NCBI GenBank assembly: GCA_001643675.2
Contig: LSRY02000039.1
Location: 302,501-366,500 of the forward strand
Length of the DNA stretch: 64,000 nt
Source: Monocercomonoides exilis
Taxonomy: Eukaryota > Preaxostyla > Oxymonadida > Polymastigidae
Direction of reading: 5' to 3'
Of this stretch, positions 22,403-31,762 are shown piece by piece (position 1 is the stretch's first letter; each line of letters starts with the position of its first letter). A model generated the notes under the pieces. It was not told the origin of the DNA. It did not search any database and saw nothing but the letters and a program-made list of their open reading frames with translations. The position numbers and the translations under genes are program-made.

Positions 22403-22419
22403 CACGTCACCCAGGGTTA
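22403..22419 (-). repeat. hAT right terminal inverted repeat (17 bp)
   Basis: CACGTCACCCAGGGTTA, the exact reverse complement of 15422-15438. Confidence 0.9.
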
Positions 22420-22427
22420 ATTTTTTA
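22420..22427 (+). repeat. hAT target-site duplication, right copy (ATTTTTTA)
   Basis: Identical to 15414-15421 at the other end of the transposon. Confidence 0.9.
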
Positions 22428-22666
22428 TCAGTTGAAAACGAATTATTAATTCATCAACAAAATATATTCTTTTTTTGAATTTAAATTCACATTTAAAAAA
22501 ACAATGATTGTGCTTGAAAAATTCGCTTATATAAAATATTTAATGAAAAATATAAAATTTGAAATTGTGTTAAAAGAGAAATACAAGTCAAAGATGCAAA
22601 AATGATTAACTTTGAAAAGTTAATAATTTTTTGTCAAATGTTACAATAATGGAATAAGATCTAAAA

Positions 22667-24527
22667 ATGTCAACTCAAATACCTGGACAACATAAAGGAG
22701 ACCATGGTATATTTTTATGATTTGTTCATCATCAACTTAATGTTTTTGTTAAAGTGACCAAGATGGAGGGCCCAACAGGCTATCACTCCTATTCTGAAGA
22801 GGAGAAAACTGCCTTTGTTGAGTTTATCAACATGCATCTTTCTGGAGATCCTGATCTTGAGGGAGTTGTGCCCATTGATTCATCAGGTGATGATATTTTC
22901 AAAAAGGTGCACGATGGTATTCTCCTCTCGAAAATGATAAATGTTGCGAAGGAAGGAGCACTTGGTTTGACATTCACATATTTTTTCAGCAATTAATAAA
23001 CCACATTACGAAACAACTTTGCTTTGATTAGACGAACGTGCACTGACAAAAAAGAAGTTAAACATCTACAACATTCAAGCAAATCAATGCCTTTGCATTA
23101 ACTCTGCTAAGGCTATTGGTGTGCTGGTTCTTTTTGTTTTATTTTTAACTGTGCTAATTTAAATATATTCTTTCAGGTTGCAGTGTTGTTAACATTGGGG
23201 CTCAAGATATTATTGAAGGAAGACCAATGCTTGTATTTGCTCTTATGTGGCAGATTATCAGAGTTTGAAACTGAAAGCAATTAAATTGATGGAAATCTTT
23301 TAATATTTTATTTGCTTTGTTTACGCTTTTTTACAGATCAAATTGACAAGCAAAATCAATTTGAAGGATCATCCTGAACTGTATCGTTTGTTGGAAGAAG
23401 GTGAAACAATCGAAGACTTTTTGAAAATGCCACCTGAACACATCTTGCTGAGATGGTTTAACTACCATTTGAAAGCTGCCAACCACTCTCGCCGTGTGAC
23501 AAATTTCACAACAGATGTGCAGGATGGAGAAAACTACATCGTCCTTCTTCATCAAATCGCCCCAATGCACTGCGACCTCTCAGGGTTAGAAGACACAGAC
23601 CCACTTAAGCGAGGTGAGTTTATTCTGTCTGGTGCTGAGAAGCTTGGTGTGAAGAGGTTTATTAAACCAGCCGATATTGCATCAGGAAACAACAAACTGA
23701 ACATGTCGTTCACTGCACAGCTGTTCAACATGTGGCCTGCACTTGCACCACTGGAGACGATGGATGATAAATTGAAGATTCTGATTGATGAAGACGATTC
23801 TGCAGAAAACAGAGAAGAAAGATCGTTCAGAAACTGGATGAACAACGTTGGAATTGAGACGTTTGTGAACAACCTGTTTACTGATCTGAAAGACGGGTTT
23901 GTGCTTCTTCAACTTTTGGACAAACTTAAACCCGGGTGCATCAATTGGTCGAAGGTCAACAAGCCTCCCGTTAAGAACGTGTTTAAGATGAACGAGAACA
24001 CAAACTATGCATTACAGGAGGCTCGCGACCAAGGCTGCTCTCTTGTGGGTATTGGAGGTGCTGACATCTCAAGAGGGCATCGTCAGTTTACATTGGCCAT
24101 CACATGGCAGCTGAGAAGGCAATATATGATGTCGTATCTGCAGGAACTTGCAAAGAAACAAGGAAAGCCTGCATACACAGAACAGAGTCTGCTTGCAGAA
24201 GCGAACGAGCAAGTACAAAAGGCTGGAAAGACATCAATGATCACTGGATACAACGACCCATCAATCAAAACGTCCCGCTTCCTTTGGGATCTTATTGGCA
24301 CAATCGAGCCACGTGCCATTGATGAAGAGTTGTTCCGCACAGGAGGAGAAGGAGAAGAAGAGAAGAAAGACCAGGAAATGAATGCCAAATATGCCATTGC
24401 TGCCGCTCGCAAGATTGGATGCTCCATTTTCTGTCTGTGGGAGGATATCGTTGAAGTGAACCCAAAAATGATTCTTACAATGGTTGGTGCTATCATCGCA
24501 GAAGGGCATAAAGTGACTGAAGAGTAA
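22667..24527 (+). CDS. Fimbrin/plastin, four calponin-homology domains, no EF-hands
   Basis: Exons 22667-22706, 22755-22964, 23032-23118, 23177-23262 and 23337-24527 give 537 aa. The protein begins [13 protein letters not shown] and enters CH1 directly ([80 protein letters not shown]). CH2 carries [23 protein letters not shown]3 [36 protein letters not shown], and CH4 [21 protein letters not shown] to [24 protein letters not shown]. Fimbrins cross-link parallel actin filaments through two tandem CH pairs. Classical plastins have two N-terminal EF-hands (~627 aa); here they are absent, so bundling should not be Ca2+-regulated through them. Tetrahymena fimbrin is a known EF-hand-less case. The start has no alternative upstream. 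Confidence 0.95.
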
Positions 24528-25058
24528 TACAAAGATGCAGCTTTAATATATGAGATAATGCCATTTTCAATTCTTTTCTCTCTTTTTTTCTATAATCTTC
24601 GCTATTTTTATTTTTTTGATGGCATTATTTCTTCAATATGTTTTACAAAGTATCTGTGGATCTTAAATTGAAATTATCTGTTGGAAATATAATTTACAAT
24701 GCATATCTGAGTTTAACATTTTGAATTTATGAGCTTAGTTTGTTATGAACCTAGCAAGAGATTTATTTCCTTACAATGTTTTATTTTTTACACAACTTTA
24801 TTTTTATTTAATTTCTAATAATCAATTATTCCATCTTATCCTTATTTTTTGTTTTCAATCTCTTTATCATCAAATTTAATCAACATATGTTTATCTAAAA
24901 AATTTCTTTTTTGTTGTTGACAGTCATTTGAGGAATATATTTAAAAGAAGGAGGAAATGCGAAATGAAAATTTACATTCAACTCAAATTAAAAGAAAATG
25001 AAATTTTCAGCAAAACAAAAAATGAAATGATTTGATATTACAATTTTTTAATTCAGTG
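24528..25058. other. Intergenic region between convergent genes
   Basis: 531 bp of AT-rich sequence between the 3' ends of the fimbrin gene (plus) and a small minus-strand gene. It must hold both 3' untranslated regions. I see no ORF or RNA gene. Confidence 0.6.
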
Positions 25059-25660
25059 TTATTGAACAGACTCTGAGCTTCGACATTGAAGAAGTGCTTT
25101 TCTATATAATTTCTTTTGTCTTTTAAGTAACCTATTAAATTTAAATAAAAAACAATAAATTATTTGAAATGAATTTTCATCATACTTTTTTTGGTGTGCA
25201 ATTGAGCGTTGAAGAAATCTCTCTTCACATACTTCGATTTGCAAACGTTTCAAGATGCTTGCCTGTTATAATTCGCAAATACTCAAAATAAGAAAAAAAT
25301 AAAATTCATGTCACACATTAAAAAGGTCAACGTCAGGAAGGACCTTTGTTTGAATTACCCTTGGAGCAGTAATTTCAGTCAGCGCACGAGATTTAAAACT
25401 GAAATATTTATTATTAAGAAATGTCCAATATAAATTAAAAAACTGTCAAACCCTTCTGAAATTTGGCGTAAAATAACATTTTGATCTTCCGGGATAAGCT
25501 GTGCAAAACTTTCAGTTGATCTGTAACAAAATCCATTTGAAAAAAGTTATGAATTAAAGAAAAAAAATAAAAACCGAATTGCTGCTGTTGTAAGTCTGAT
25601 CATGTTACTTATAAACATGGTATCCACTGGAGGATCTTTCATTCTTCGATTTTCAGCCAT
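25059..25660 (-). CDS. Small unrecognised five-exon protein, 114 aa
   Basis: Exons 25575-25660, 25452-25520, 25359-25398, 25186-25262 and 25059-25131 join in phase from an ATG to TAA: MAENRRMKDPPVDTMFISN, IRLTTAAIRSTESFAQLIPE, DQNVILRQISEGFKSRALTE, ITAPRASILKRLQIEVCEER and then a basic C-terminus (KKRLLKRQKKLYRKALLQ). All four introns are short and have GT donors and AG acceptors with matching phases, which argues that the gene is real although no exon exceeds 90 nt. The N-terminal half looks helical and could be a small histone-fold-like or complex-subunit protein, and the tail is strongly basic. I do not recognise the family and assign no function. Confidence 0.65.
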
Positions 25661-26121
25661 TTAATACTGAAGTGAAACTATTCAATTCCAAGGTTAAAAA
25701 AAATTACATCTTAAGAAATTATGATCACAAAAAGCTTTGACAACCAAAAATATCGAATATTAAAAATGCCCAATTTAACATATAAAAAAACTATTCTTTT
25801 TGAAAACTCTCAAAAAAATACAAAATTTCATTTTTTCTTTCTTCCTTTAAATTTTTGAAAGAAAAAACATTTATCAAACTGGATCATCAATGCAAGAAAA
25901 TTAAAGTCTAACTTTCAACGAGCGTGAAATTATCAAAACAAAATAATAAAAAAATTTTCTTTAAAATTTAAAACTTATAATATGTGAAAAAAAAAAAAAT
26001 CATTAACATAAAAGACAAAAAATATAAACAACCGTTCAAAAATACAGTTCTAAATTACACTGTAAATTCCTAAATGAAATGATAAGTTTCCACAACATAT
26101 GAAATGCATGTTTTACATCCA
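25661..26121. other. Intergenic region upstream of the 114-aa gene
   Basis: 461 bp between the start of the 114-aa gene and the stop of the membrane-protein gene, both on the minus strand. AT-rich with short A runs; nothing else seen. Confidence 0.5.
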
Positions 26122-28433
26122 TCATATTGACTTCTTCTTTCTCCTTTTCTTTTTCTTTATAGATTCTCCGAAGTTCTGGTCAACCTGGGGCTGCAGCCTC
26201 CTTCTCCTCTCCTCCTCGCTCATATTCCCGCTGATCCTGTCGCTCTGGTTGTCTTCCTCCTCGTCCTCCTCCGCCTCGCTCCTCCGCCTCCTCTCCTTCT
26301 CCCGCTCCTTCTCAATCTCGCTCAGCAGCCGCTCCCGCGTCCTCTCCGTCTCCCTCTCGTTCCACTCGTCCTGCTCTGTGCTGTGTATCGTCTGCATCGA
26401 CATCCCTTCCTCCAGCAGTGGCAGCCCTCTCCGCTGCATCTGCTGCAGACGGTGGTGGTTGAGCACTTGCTCCAGCGACAGGTTGCCCGCAGGGGCTGGG
26501 GAAGAGCCAGTGAGCGTGGATGTGAAGGAAAGCGTGTGGGAAAAGGATCCTTGGGATGGAGAGGCTGAGAGAGAAGAAGAAGAAGAAGAAGAAGAAGAAG
26601 AAGAAGAAGAGGATGATGAAGACGATGAGAAAGAAAGAGAAGGAGCGAATCTGTTAGGTGAAGTGAGGTGGAATGTGAATGGTGACTGTCCAATGCCTTC
26701 CTCGTGAATGTCGCTTGATGTGGTTGAAGTGAAGTTGATTGCCTGATTTTCTGGCTGGTTTGCGTGAGATGAGCCAGAACTGATAGAAACGGTGCCCACA
26801 TCTCCGTTCTGAGAGCCCGATGCCAAACCGGAACCAGTCACAGAAGCAGATGCAGACGAGACAGACATGGCAGAAGAAGAAGAGGAAGAAGAGGAAGAAG
26901 AAGATGATGATGAAAATGTAACGCCAAAAGAAGCAGGTGGTGATTGTGATGAAACAGAGGCAGAGCACTGTGGAAGAGTGTCGAGGGACATCTGAGTCGG
27001 AGAGGAAGAGAGAGAATATGGATATGAAGAGACTGAGTGAATTGATATGTTTGAGGTTAAAGGAGTGTAAAATTCTCCGTCTTTCTTCTTCTTTTTCTTT
27101 TTCTTCTTCTTCTTCTTTTTCCCTCCGCTTGATCCTCCTTCACTTCCCATGTCATTCCACGCACTTTCCCTCCGCCCGTATTTCGATATGCTGTTCCTCT
27201 TCTTCTGCCCATCTTTTCCTTTCCCTTTGCCGGCACGCAAATAACCAGAAGAGGAAGAGGCAGAGCCAAACGGGGAGATGGTGGAGGACGAAGAAGACGT
27301 CTGCACTTTCAGAATGAGAAACATCAGAAGAAGAAACACAGATGGAAGAATCTCCCAGCAGATCTGCAAGGATACTGTACGAATATACAGACCTCCACTG
27401 TTGTATAAATAAATAAGAAATAGAATGTCATGAAAATTACAAACAATAACAACAATTTTCATAATGTGTTTTTAACAAAGTTATTGAAGCATTTAAGTTT
27501 GCAAAAAAAACTACAAACCATGACAAATCATCCAATCCACATTCTGCAGAAAATCGACCAATGATTGTCTGGAGAACATTCACATCAAAAACTTTTAGAA
27601 GCGACCATAAAAATCTTGCCAAAAACACTGCCCACATCAAAGCAATTAAAATCATCAGTCCATTCAGACTACGTTTTATTTTCCCAAAACCACGAGCCAG
27701 AACGCAAATTTGGAAAAGCCTTACCGCATAAATAGAAATTGAAACGAGCACAGCAAAATACAATACACTATTTAAAATCATAAGAGCTTGATCAGGTGAA
27801 GCTAAATCTATTGTTTTAGATTTCTTGAAAAGGAATATGTCAGTTGAAGGGGAAAATATATTTCAAAAAACACTTAAATCGAAAAAAATATAAATACCGT
27901 TTCTCTTATAGTTATTACAAGCGATGCAATAAACATTGCGGCAAGCATGATGAGGAATAATGATCTCAGTAAGTTTTTCGTGCAGGAATGTAGATTTGAA
28001 GGCGGAAGAATTGCGCTTCCAAGCCAAAGTGCAAGAACTTCCCATGCGACAAATAGCAAATAACGAGGTATTTGATCAGCAATGAAAAGTCCCCAAAAAT
28101 AATTGAAAGGAACAGGCACCGTGTAACAAAAGATGCGCATCATCAAAAAAAGATTGAAAATTACTAAAAATAATTTTCTAGTGTGAGTCTTTTTCCCAGA
28201 TACTTTATAAAATGTAATTGCCATTTCTTGGAAAGCGAACAAGGCACAAATAAAATACAACGAGACCAAAACTATTAGAGGGGCAGCCCCTGCTCCAAAC
28301 ATCACTAAAAAAATAAAATAAAATACAATTTCAAAATAATATACAAACCAGGCACTTGGGCCGTTAGACGAGGCTGTGTCGGTGAAGATTCACTCATTCC
28401 GATCACATACTGATCATGAATGATCTTGAACAT
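26122..28433 (-). CDS. Multi-spanning membrane protein, THH1/TOM1/TOM3-like, with low-complexity tail
   Basis: Exons 28349-28433, 27898-28304, 27477-27823 and 26122-27397 give 704 aa. Residues ~30-300 contain about seven hydrophobic segments, for example PLIVLVSLYFICALFAFQ, LFLVIFNLFLMMRIF, YLLFVAWEVLALWLGSAIL, LFLIMLAAMFIASLVI, ILNSVLYFAVLVSISIY, GLMILIALMWAVFLARFLW and WEILPSVFLLLMFLIL. The last (WEILPS before a cytosolic tail) and the overall length resemble the THH1/TOM1/TOM3 seven-helix family; another 7TM family is possible. From ~310 the tail is Ser-rich, with a poly-Lys run (from about 27120) and a charged coiled coil with an ERTRERLLSEIEKEREKE stretch, and ends in basic KKKKRRKKKSI. 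The poly-Ser and poly-Lys tracts come from (TTC/GAA)-type microsatellites. Its start lies 18 bp from the divergent neighbour's start. Confidence 0.65.
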
Positions 28434-28451
28434 TTTTTATAATAGTCACAA
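28434..28451. promoter_or_regulatory. 18-bp gap between two divergent start codons
   Basis: The minus-strand ATG ends at 28433 and the plus-strand ATG begins at 28452. Transcripts of the two genes must either overlap at their 5' ends or have extremely short leaders, and each promoter must lie inside or beyond the neighbouring gene. Confidence 0.7.
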
Positions 28452-30294
28452 ATGGATGAGGAATTAAATTTGGCTGTAAACAGCGATGCATCCGACGAAT
28501 CAAAAACAAAAAGCGATGAGCAGAATGAGAAAGGTAATAATAATAAAGCAACTTCTGCAGCTACCAACGCTATTCAAGTGACTATTGATGATGACGATTT
28601 GTTTGAACAGTCGGAAAGCGAAGTGACACCATCAAAAAAAAAGGCTGCTTCAAATTCAAATAAAAGAACAAGTATTGCAACAAAATTATTTTTTTGTTTA
28701 AATGGAAATGTTGTTTTTGTAATCTGAAAAAAAATAAAAAATTACTTCTACCATTTTTTAATTTTTTTTCATGGATATTGATACTAATTTATATGAAGCA
28801 GATAAAAAAGATGCGCAAGAAGAAACTCTCATTTCACAAGAACACGAAGAAGAAGAAGAAGGAGAGCCAATGATGGCTCCAATCACAGAACAAGAAGAAA
28901 AAGCAATTGAAAAGAGAAAGAAGAAGAAGAATGAAGAAGAATTGGACGAAGATGTTTTAGATTGTTTGAAATTTGTTGTTATTTGATTAATGCTTTTTAT
29001 TTTTAATTTTTTCTTTTCAAATTACAAAAATAAAGTTTTGTTTGACGATTCTGAAGATGAAGAAAATATGGATGATGATGACGATGAATTCAAAATAGAG
29101 AAAAATGCAACTCAAGAAAGTGATGATGATTTTGATGTGTCTGACGACGAAGAAAAAATATCCGATTTTGAAGAAGATGAAGATGATGATTGGGACGATG
29201 ATGGGAAAAAGAAGAAAAAGAAAAAATCAGGTGCAAAAGGAAGATCAGGGAGAGGGAAAAAGAAGAGTGCGGACAGCAAAGATGATGACTTCTCTGGAGG
29301 AGAGAAGAAAAAGAGGGCAACGGGGGGCTCAAGAAAGAAGAAAGTGGACTCTGATGCTGAGCCTAAGCCGAAAAGGGCACGTGCAGCGCCAAAGGCCAAA
29401 GCCAAAGCGACAACGCCCAAGCCAAAGGCAGCTACCAAAAAGGCGATTGTCAAAAAGGTTGAGGATACCAAAGAGGAAGAGAAAGGCGAAGGAGCAGAGG
29501 TTGAAGGAGAGAGCGAGACGAAAAAGAAGAAGAGCAACATCGCATCCGACGACGAGCACAGCGCTGAAGAAGCTGGAGAAAGTGAAGGTGAAGGGTCAAA
29601 CGACGAAAGCAAAGAAAGCCACGCCAAAGCAGCGCCTGCCTCAAAAGCTCCTTCGAAGTCCCTGTCTGGCGCAAAGCCTGCATCCACGTCATTATCTCAG
29701 CACTCAAGTCTACTCACGCACCACACCCCGCTGAAGGGGCTGGGTGGGCTGAAGAAGACAGGCCTATCGTCGATCCTTTCTTCCTCTTCCTCTTCCTCCT
29801 CCTCTTCTTCTTCGACTTCTTCTTCTACTTCCTCACCTTCTGCCTCGCCGTCTGCTGGCTCGCCAACAGGGTCACTCGGAGGGATAAGAAGCCTCGGGGG
29901 ATTGAAGCGCCCGCTTTTGCACTCGTCGCAGCCACTGACGCTGTCGCAGTCGAGCCAGTCGCAAGGCACAACCAAAAAATCGCTTGTCAAAAAGGTGTCA
30001 GACGATGATGATGAGAACGAAGGCAACACAGGAGAGGGCAATGGCGATGAAGCAGAAAAGGGAGATGAGGAAGAGGGTTCCCATGAAAAGGAGGAGAATA
30101 ATGATGAGGAAACACATAGCGTTACAAAGCCACTGCTTAAACCTTCTATTCTCAAGTCTGCTCCTTTAAAAACTACTCTCTCTCACTCCCCTACTAAACT
30201 TGGATCTGGAGGGCTTGGAGGTTTAACAAAATCATTGGGACCAGTTCGACGTCTTGGAATTGCTAGAACGATTCCACCTCACCAAACGAAGTAA
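28452..30294 (+). CDS. Acidic/basic low-complexity nuclear-type protein, possible RAD51AP1-like C-terminus
   Basis: Exons 28452-28671, 28799-28963 and 29036-30294 give 547 aa. The N-terminal third alternates Glu/Asp-rich (DDDDDEFKIEKNATQESDDD) and Lys-rich blocks, then comes an Ala/Pro/Lys-rich AT-hook-like zone (KPKRARAAPKAKAKATTPK) and a Ser tract. The C-terminal half has Gly-Leu motifs: HTPLKGLGGLKKTGLSSIL, GGIRSLGGLKRPLL and the end GGLTKSLGPVRRLGIARTIP. The last piece, RRLGIAR..PPH, resembles the RAD51-binding C-terminus of RAD51AP1 (RLGLSR..KPLH), and that protein is also disordered and charged. The match is short and could be chance. Nuclear, nucleic-acid-associated location is likely from composition only. 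A tandem AG (AAGCAG, 28797-28801) makes the exon 2 start ambiguous by one codon. Confidence 0.6.
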
Positions 30295-30465
30295 TATTTT
30301 ATTTTGTTCATAATTTTAATCTTTTCATTGCAATATAATATCGTTCATTTCAACCTTTTTAATTTGATCTTTTTGCAACATTTTTTATCTGTTATTTTTT
30401 TAACCTTTTATTCAAAGTATTGTAACTTTTAAAGACAGATAAATTTTATTTTTGCAAAATACGTA

Positions 30466-30969
30466 ATGCAGAAAATGTCAAATACAACATATCATGATAA
30501 ACGTCCTTCTGCATCAACTGAAGAAACAAATTCAATTGAGACTACTGAGATAAAGCCTCTGGAAAAATGGCAAACATTTCTAGCCAGTAAACTTGACGAT
30601 AAATTACAGCAGGAGCTTGAATTTGTTGGAACGAAAGAAGATAGCAGCTCTTCAAATGCTGATGGTGTTGAAAAATATGAAGATCATTTTGATGAAATCC
30701 CTCTTTTTATTGAATCCTATCCATATGCTGGGCTTGATAGTGGAATTAAATTATTTGAATCTTCACCATTACGCTCCTTTTCTCCAACAAATGATCATTC
30801 AGAAAGTTCGAATAAACAATTAGAAATAAATGCATGCTCTTCTTCTGCAAAATCGGGAAAGGAAGAAAAGAAAGATGACGATGATTCTGACGATGAATTA
30901 GAAACCAAACTTCTAGTTCCAGGGATTGCTGTGGATTTTGTCAATGAAAAAATTATTCCACAAAAATAA
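30466..30969 (+). CDS. Small acidic single-exon protein, 167 aa
   Basis: Uninterrupted frame from ATG (30466, a second Met at codon 4) to TAA. It contains EKWQTFLASKLDDKLQQELE, FDEIPLFIESYPYAGLDSG and a Lys/Asp-rich segment before the end ELETKLLVPGIAVDFVNEKI. No transmembrane or signal segment. The order of folded-looking then acidic sequence suggests a small adaptor or subunit, but I do not recognise it. It sits 171 bp after the previous gene on the same strand and faces the acyl-CoA-binding protein gene tail-to-tail. Confidence 0.6.
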   Translation: MQKMSNTTYHDKRPSASTEETNSIETTEIKPLEKWQTFLASKLDDKLQQELEFVGTKEDSSSSNADGVEKYEDHFDEIPLFIESYPYAGLDSGIKLFESSPLRSFSPTNDHSESSNKQLEINACSSSAKSGKEEKKDDDDSDDELETKLLVPGIAVDFVNEKIIPQK

Positions 30970-31183
30970 TAACTTTTCAATCAAGTCTATTGAGTGAGGG
31001 GGAAAATAAACTTTTCACTTCAATACATTTCACTGTTCATAATTATTTTTTAAAAAATCTTTGTTTTGAAAGCCAAATCAGAAAAGAAAAATTCTTTCCT
31101 TCTGAAAATTACAAATAATTGAAAAACAAAAAAATGAGTGATAATTTCTCATCTATCAGATTTTTTGAGATTAATATGCTCAA

Positions 31184-31663
31184 TTACTTAGCATATTTTG
31201 CTTTTAATGCCTCAACGGATTCTACATATTTTTCCATTGCTTCCTCTTTTGACATTCCTAAAAATTTTTGGAACAACGTTTTTCCAAATCAAATATCAAC
31301 AATTATATTTCAAACCACTGCGAGATTTCCATTCTGCCCACTTTCTATGCTTTCTAATGTTCAAGCGCATTGGTTCAGCTGTGGTGTTATCACCCTAATT
31401 TCAAATAAAAAAAACATTCAATTTTTAAAGATATTTTAAAATAAACAATAAATAAATAAAAGCTAAAAGAATGTTCATCGATAAAAACCTCTGTTGCTTG
31501 TTTAAAATACGAATAAGATGGAAGAAGGTCTTCTTCATTTTTAACAAGTTTTGTGTTAGCCTTCAACCTAAGATCAACATTTATCATTTCTCTCATTATT
31601 ATAAATATGAATAAAATATAAGAACCATTCTCCAGCTTCGGTAAATTTATCTTGTGTCGACAT
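31184..31663 (-). CDS. Acyl-CoA-binding protein (ACBP), 89 aa
   Basis: Four short exons (31626-31663, 31489-31567, 31316-31394 and 31184-31257) sum to exactly 270 nt. The product reads MSTQDKFTEAGEWLKANTK, LVKNEEDLLPSYSYFKQATE, GDNTTAEPMRLNIRKHRKWA, EWKSRSGMSKEEAMEKYVES and ends VEALKAKYAK. It matches the ACBP plan of four helices with Y-x-x-(Y/F)KQAT-x-GD, a basic KWAEW block and MSKEEAMEKYVE, at the usual 86-90 aa length. The Tyr and Lys that contact the acyl-CoA phosphate (YFKQAT, RKWAEW) are present. The protein binds medium- and long-chain acyl-CoA in the cytosol and buffers its pool. Introns of 57-94 nt interrupt every helix boundary. Confidence 0.92.
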
Positions 31664-31762
31664 AGAAAGTAAATGAATTACGATGATAACTCAAAAGTTG
31701 GGAATTATGATCCATAAATAAAAGGTACAATAAACGTAAAGCCTCATTAAACAAAACAAAAC

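Larger units (their letters stand above)
15422..22419. mobile_element. hAT-superfamily DNA transposon, 6,998 bp
   Basis: The element starts TAACCCTGGGTGACGTG (15422-15438) and ends with the exact inverse CACGTCACCCAGGGTTA (22403-22419). It is flanked by a perfect 8-bp duplication ATTTTTTA. A spliced hAT transposase gene runs on the minus strand (19149-22080). It inserted into the right arm of an older inverted-repeat element. Inside the left end is a ~60-base poly-A run (about 15493-15553); inside the right end is an AT-rich stretch followed by several TGACGT motifs. About 3.5 kb of the left half is not needed for transposition: it holds a degenerate plus-strand gene fragment and AT-rich filler. 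Perfect ends suggest a recent insertion. Confidence 0.92.
14032..22458. mobile_element. Older inverted-repeat element, split by a hAT insertion
   Basis: The left end (14032 to about 14130) and the right end (about 15345-15421 plus 22428-22458) are inverted copies of each other over roughly 95-100 bp with only a few mismatches. Both begin GTTGATGAATTAATAATTCG at the outer edge and share AATCCATGTGAATGATAAA further in. Without the hAT insertion the element is about 1.42 kb. Its interior (14130-15345) has no ORF longer than ~70 codons, a short hairpin (GATCATGG/CCATGATC near 14407) and TTAGGG-like repeats. It is therefore a non-autonomous foldback or MITE-like element of unknown superfamily. I see no convincing target-site duplication at its outer edges. 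Confidence 0.7.

Noticed and set aside
31119-31439. 106-codon plus-strand frame
   Set aside because: Antisense to the last two exons of ACBP, which are fixed by strong family similarity.
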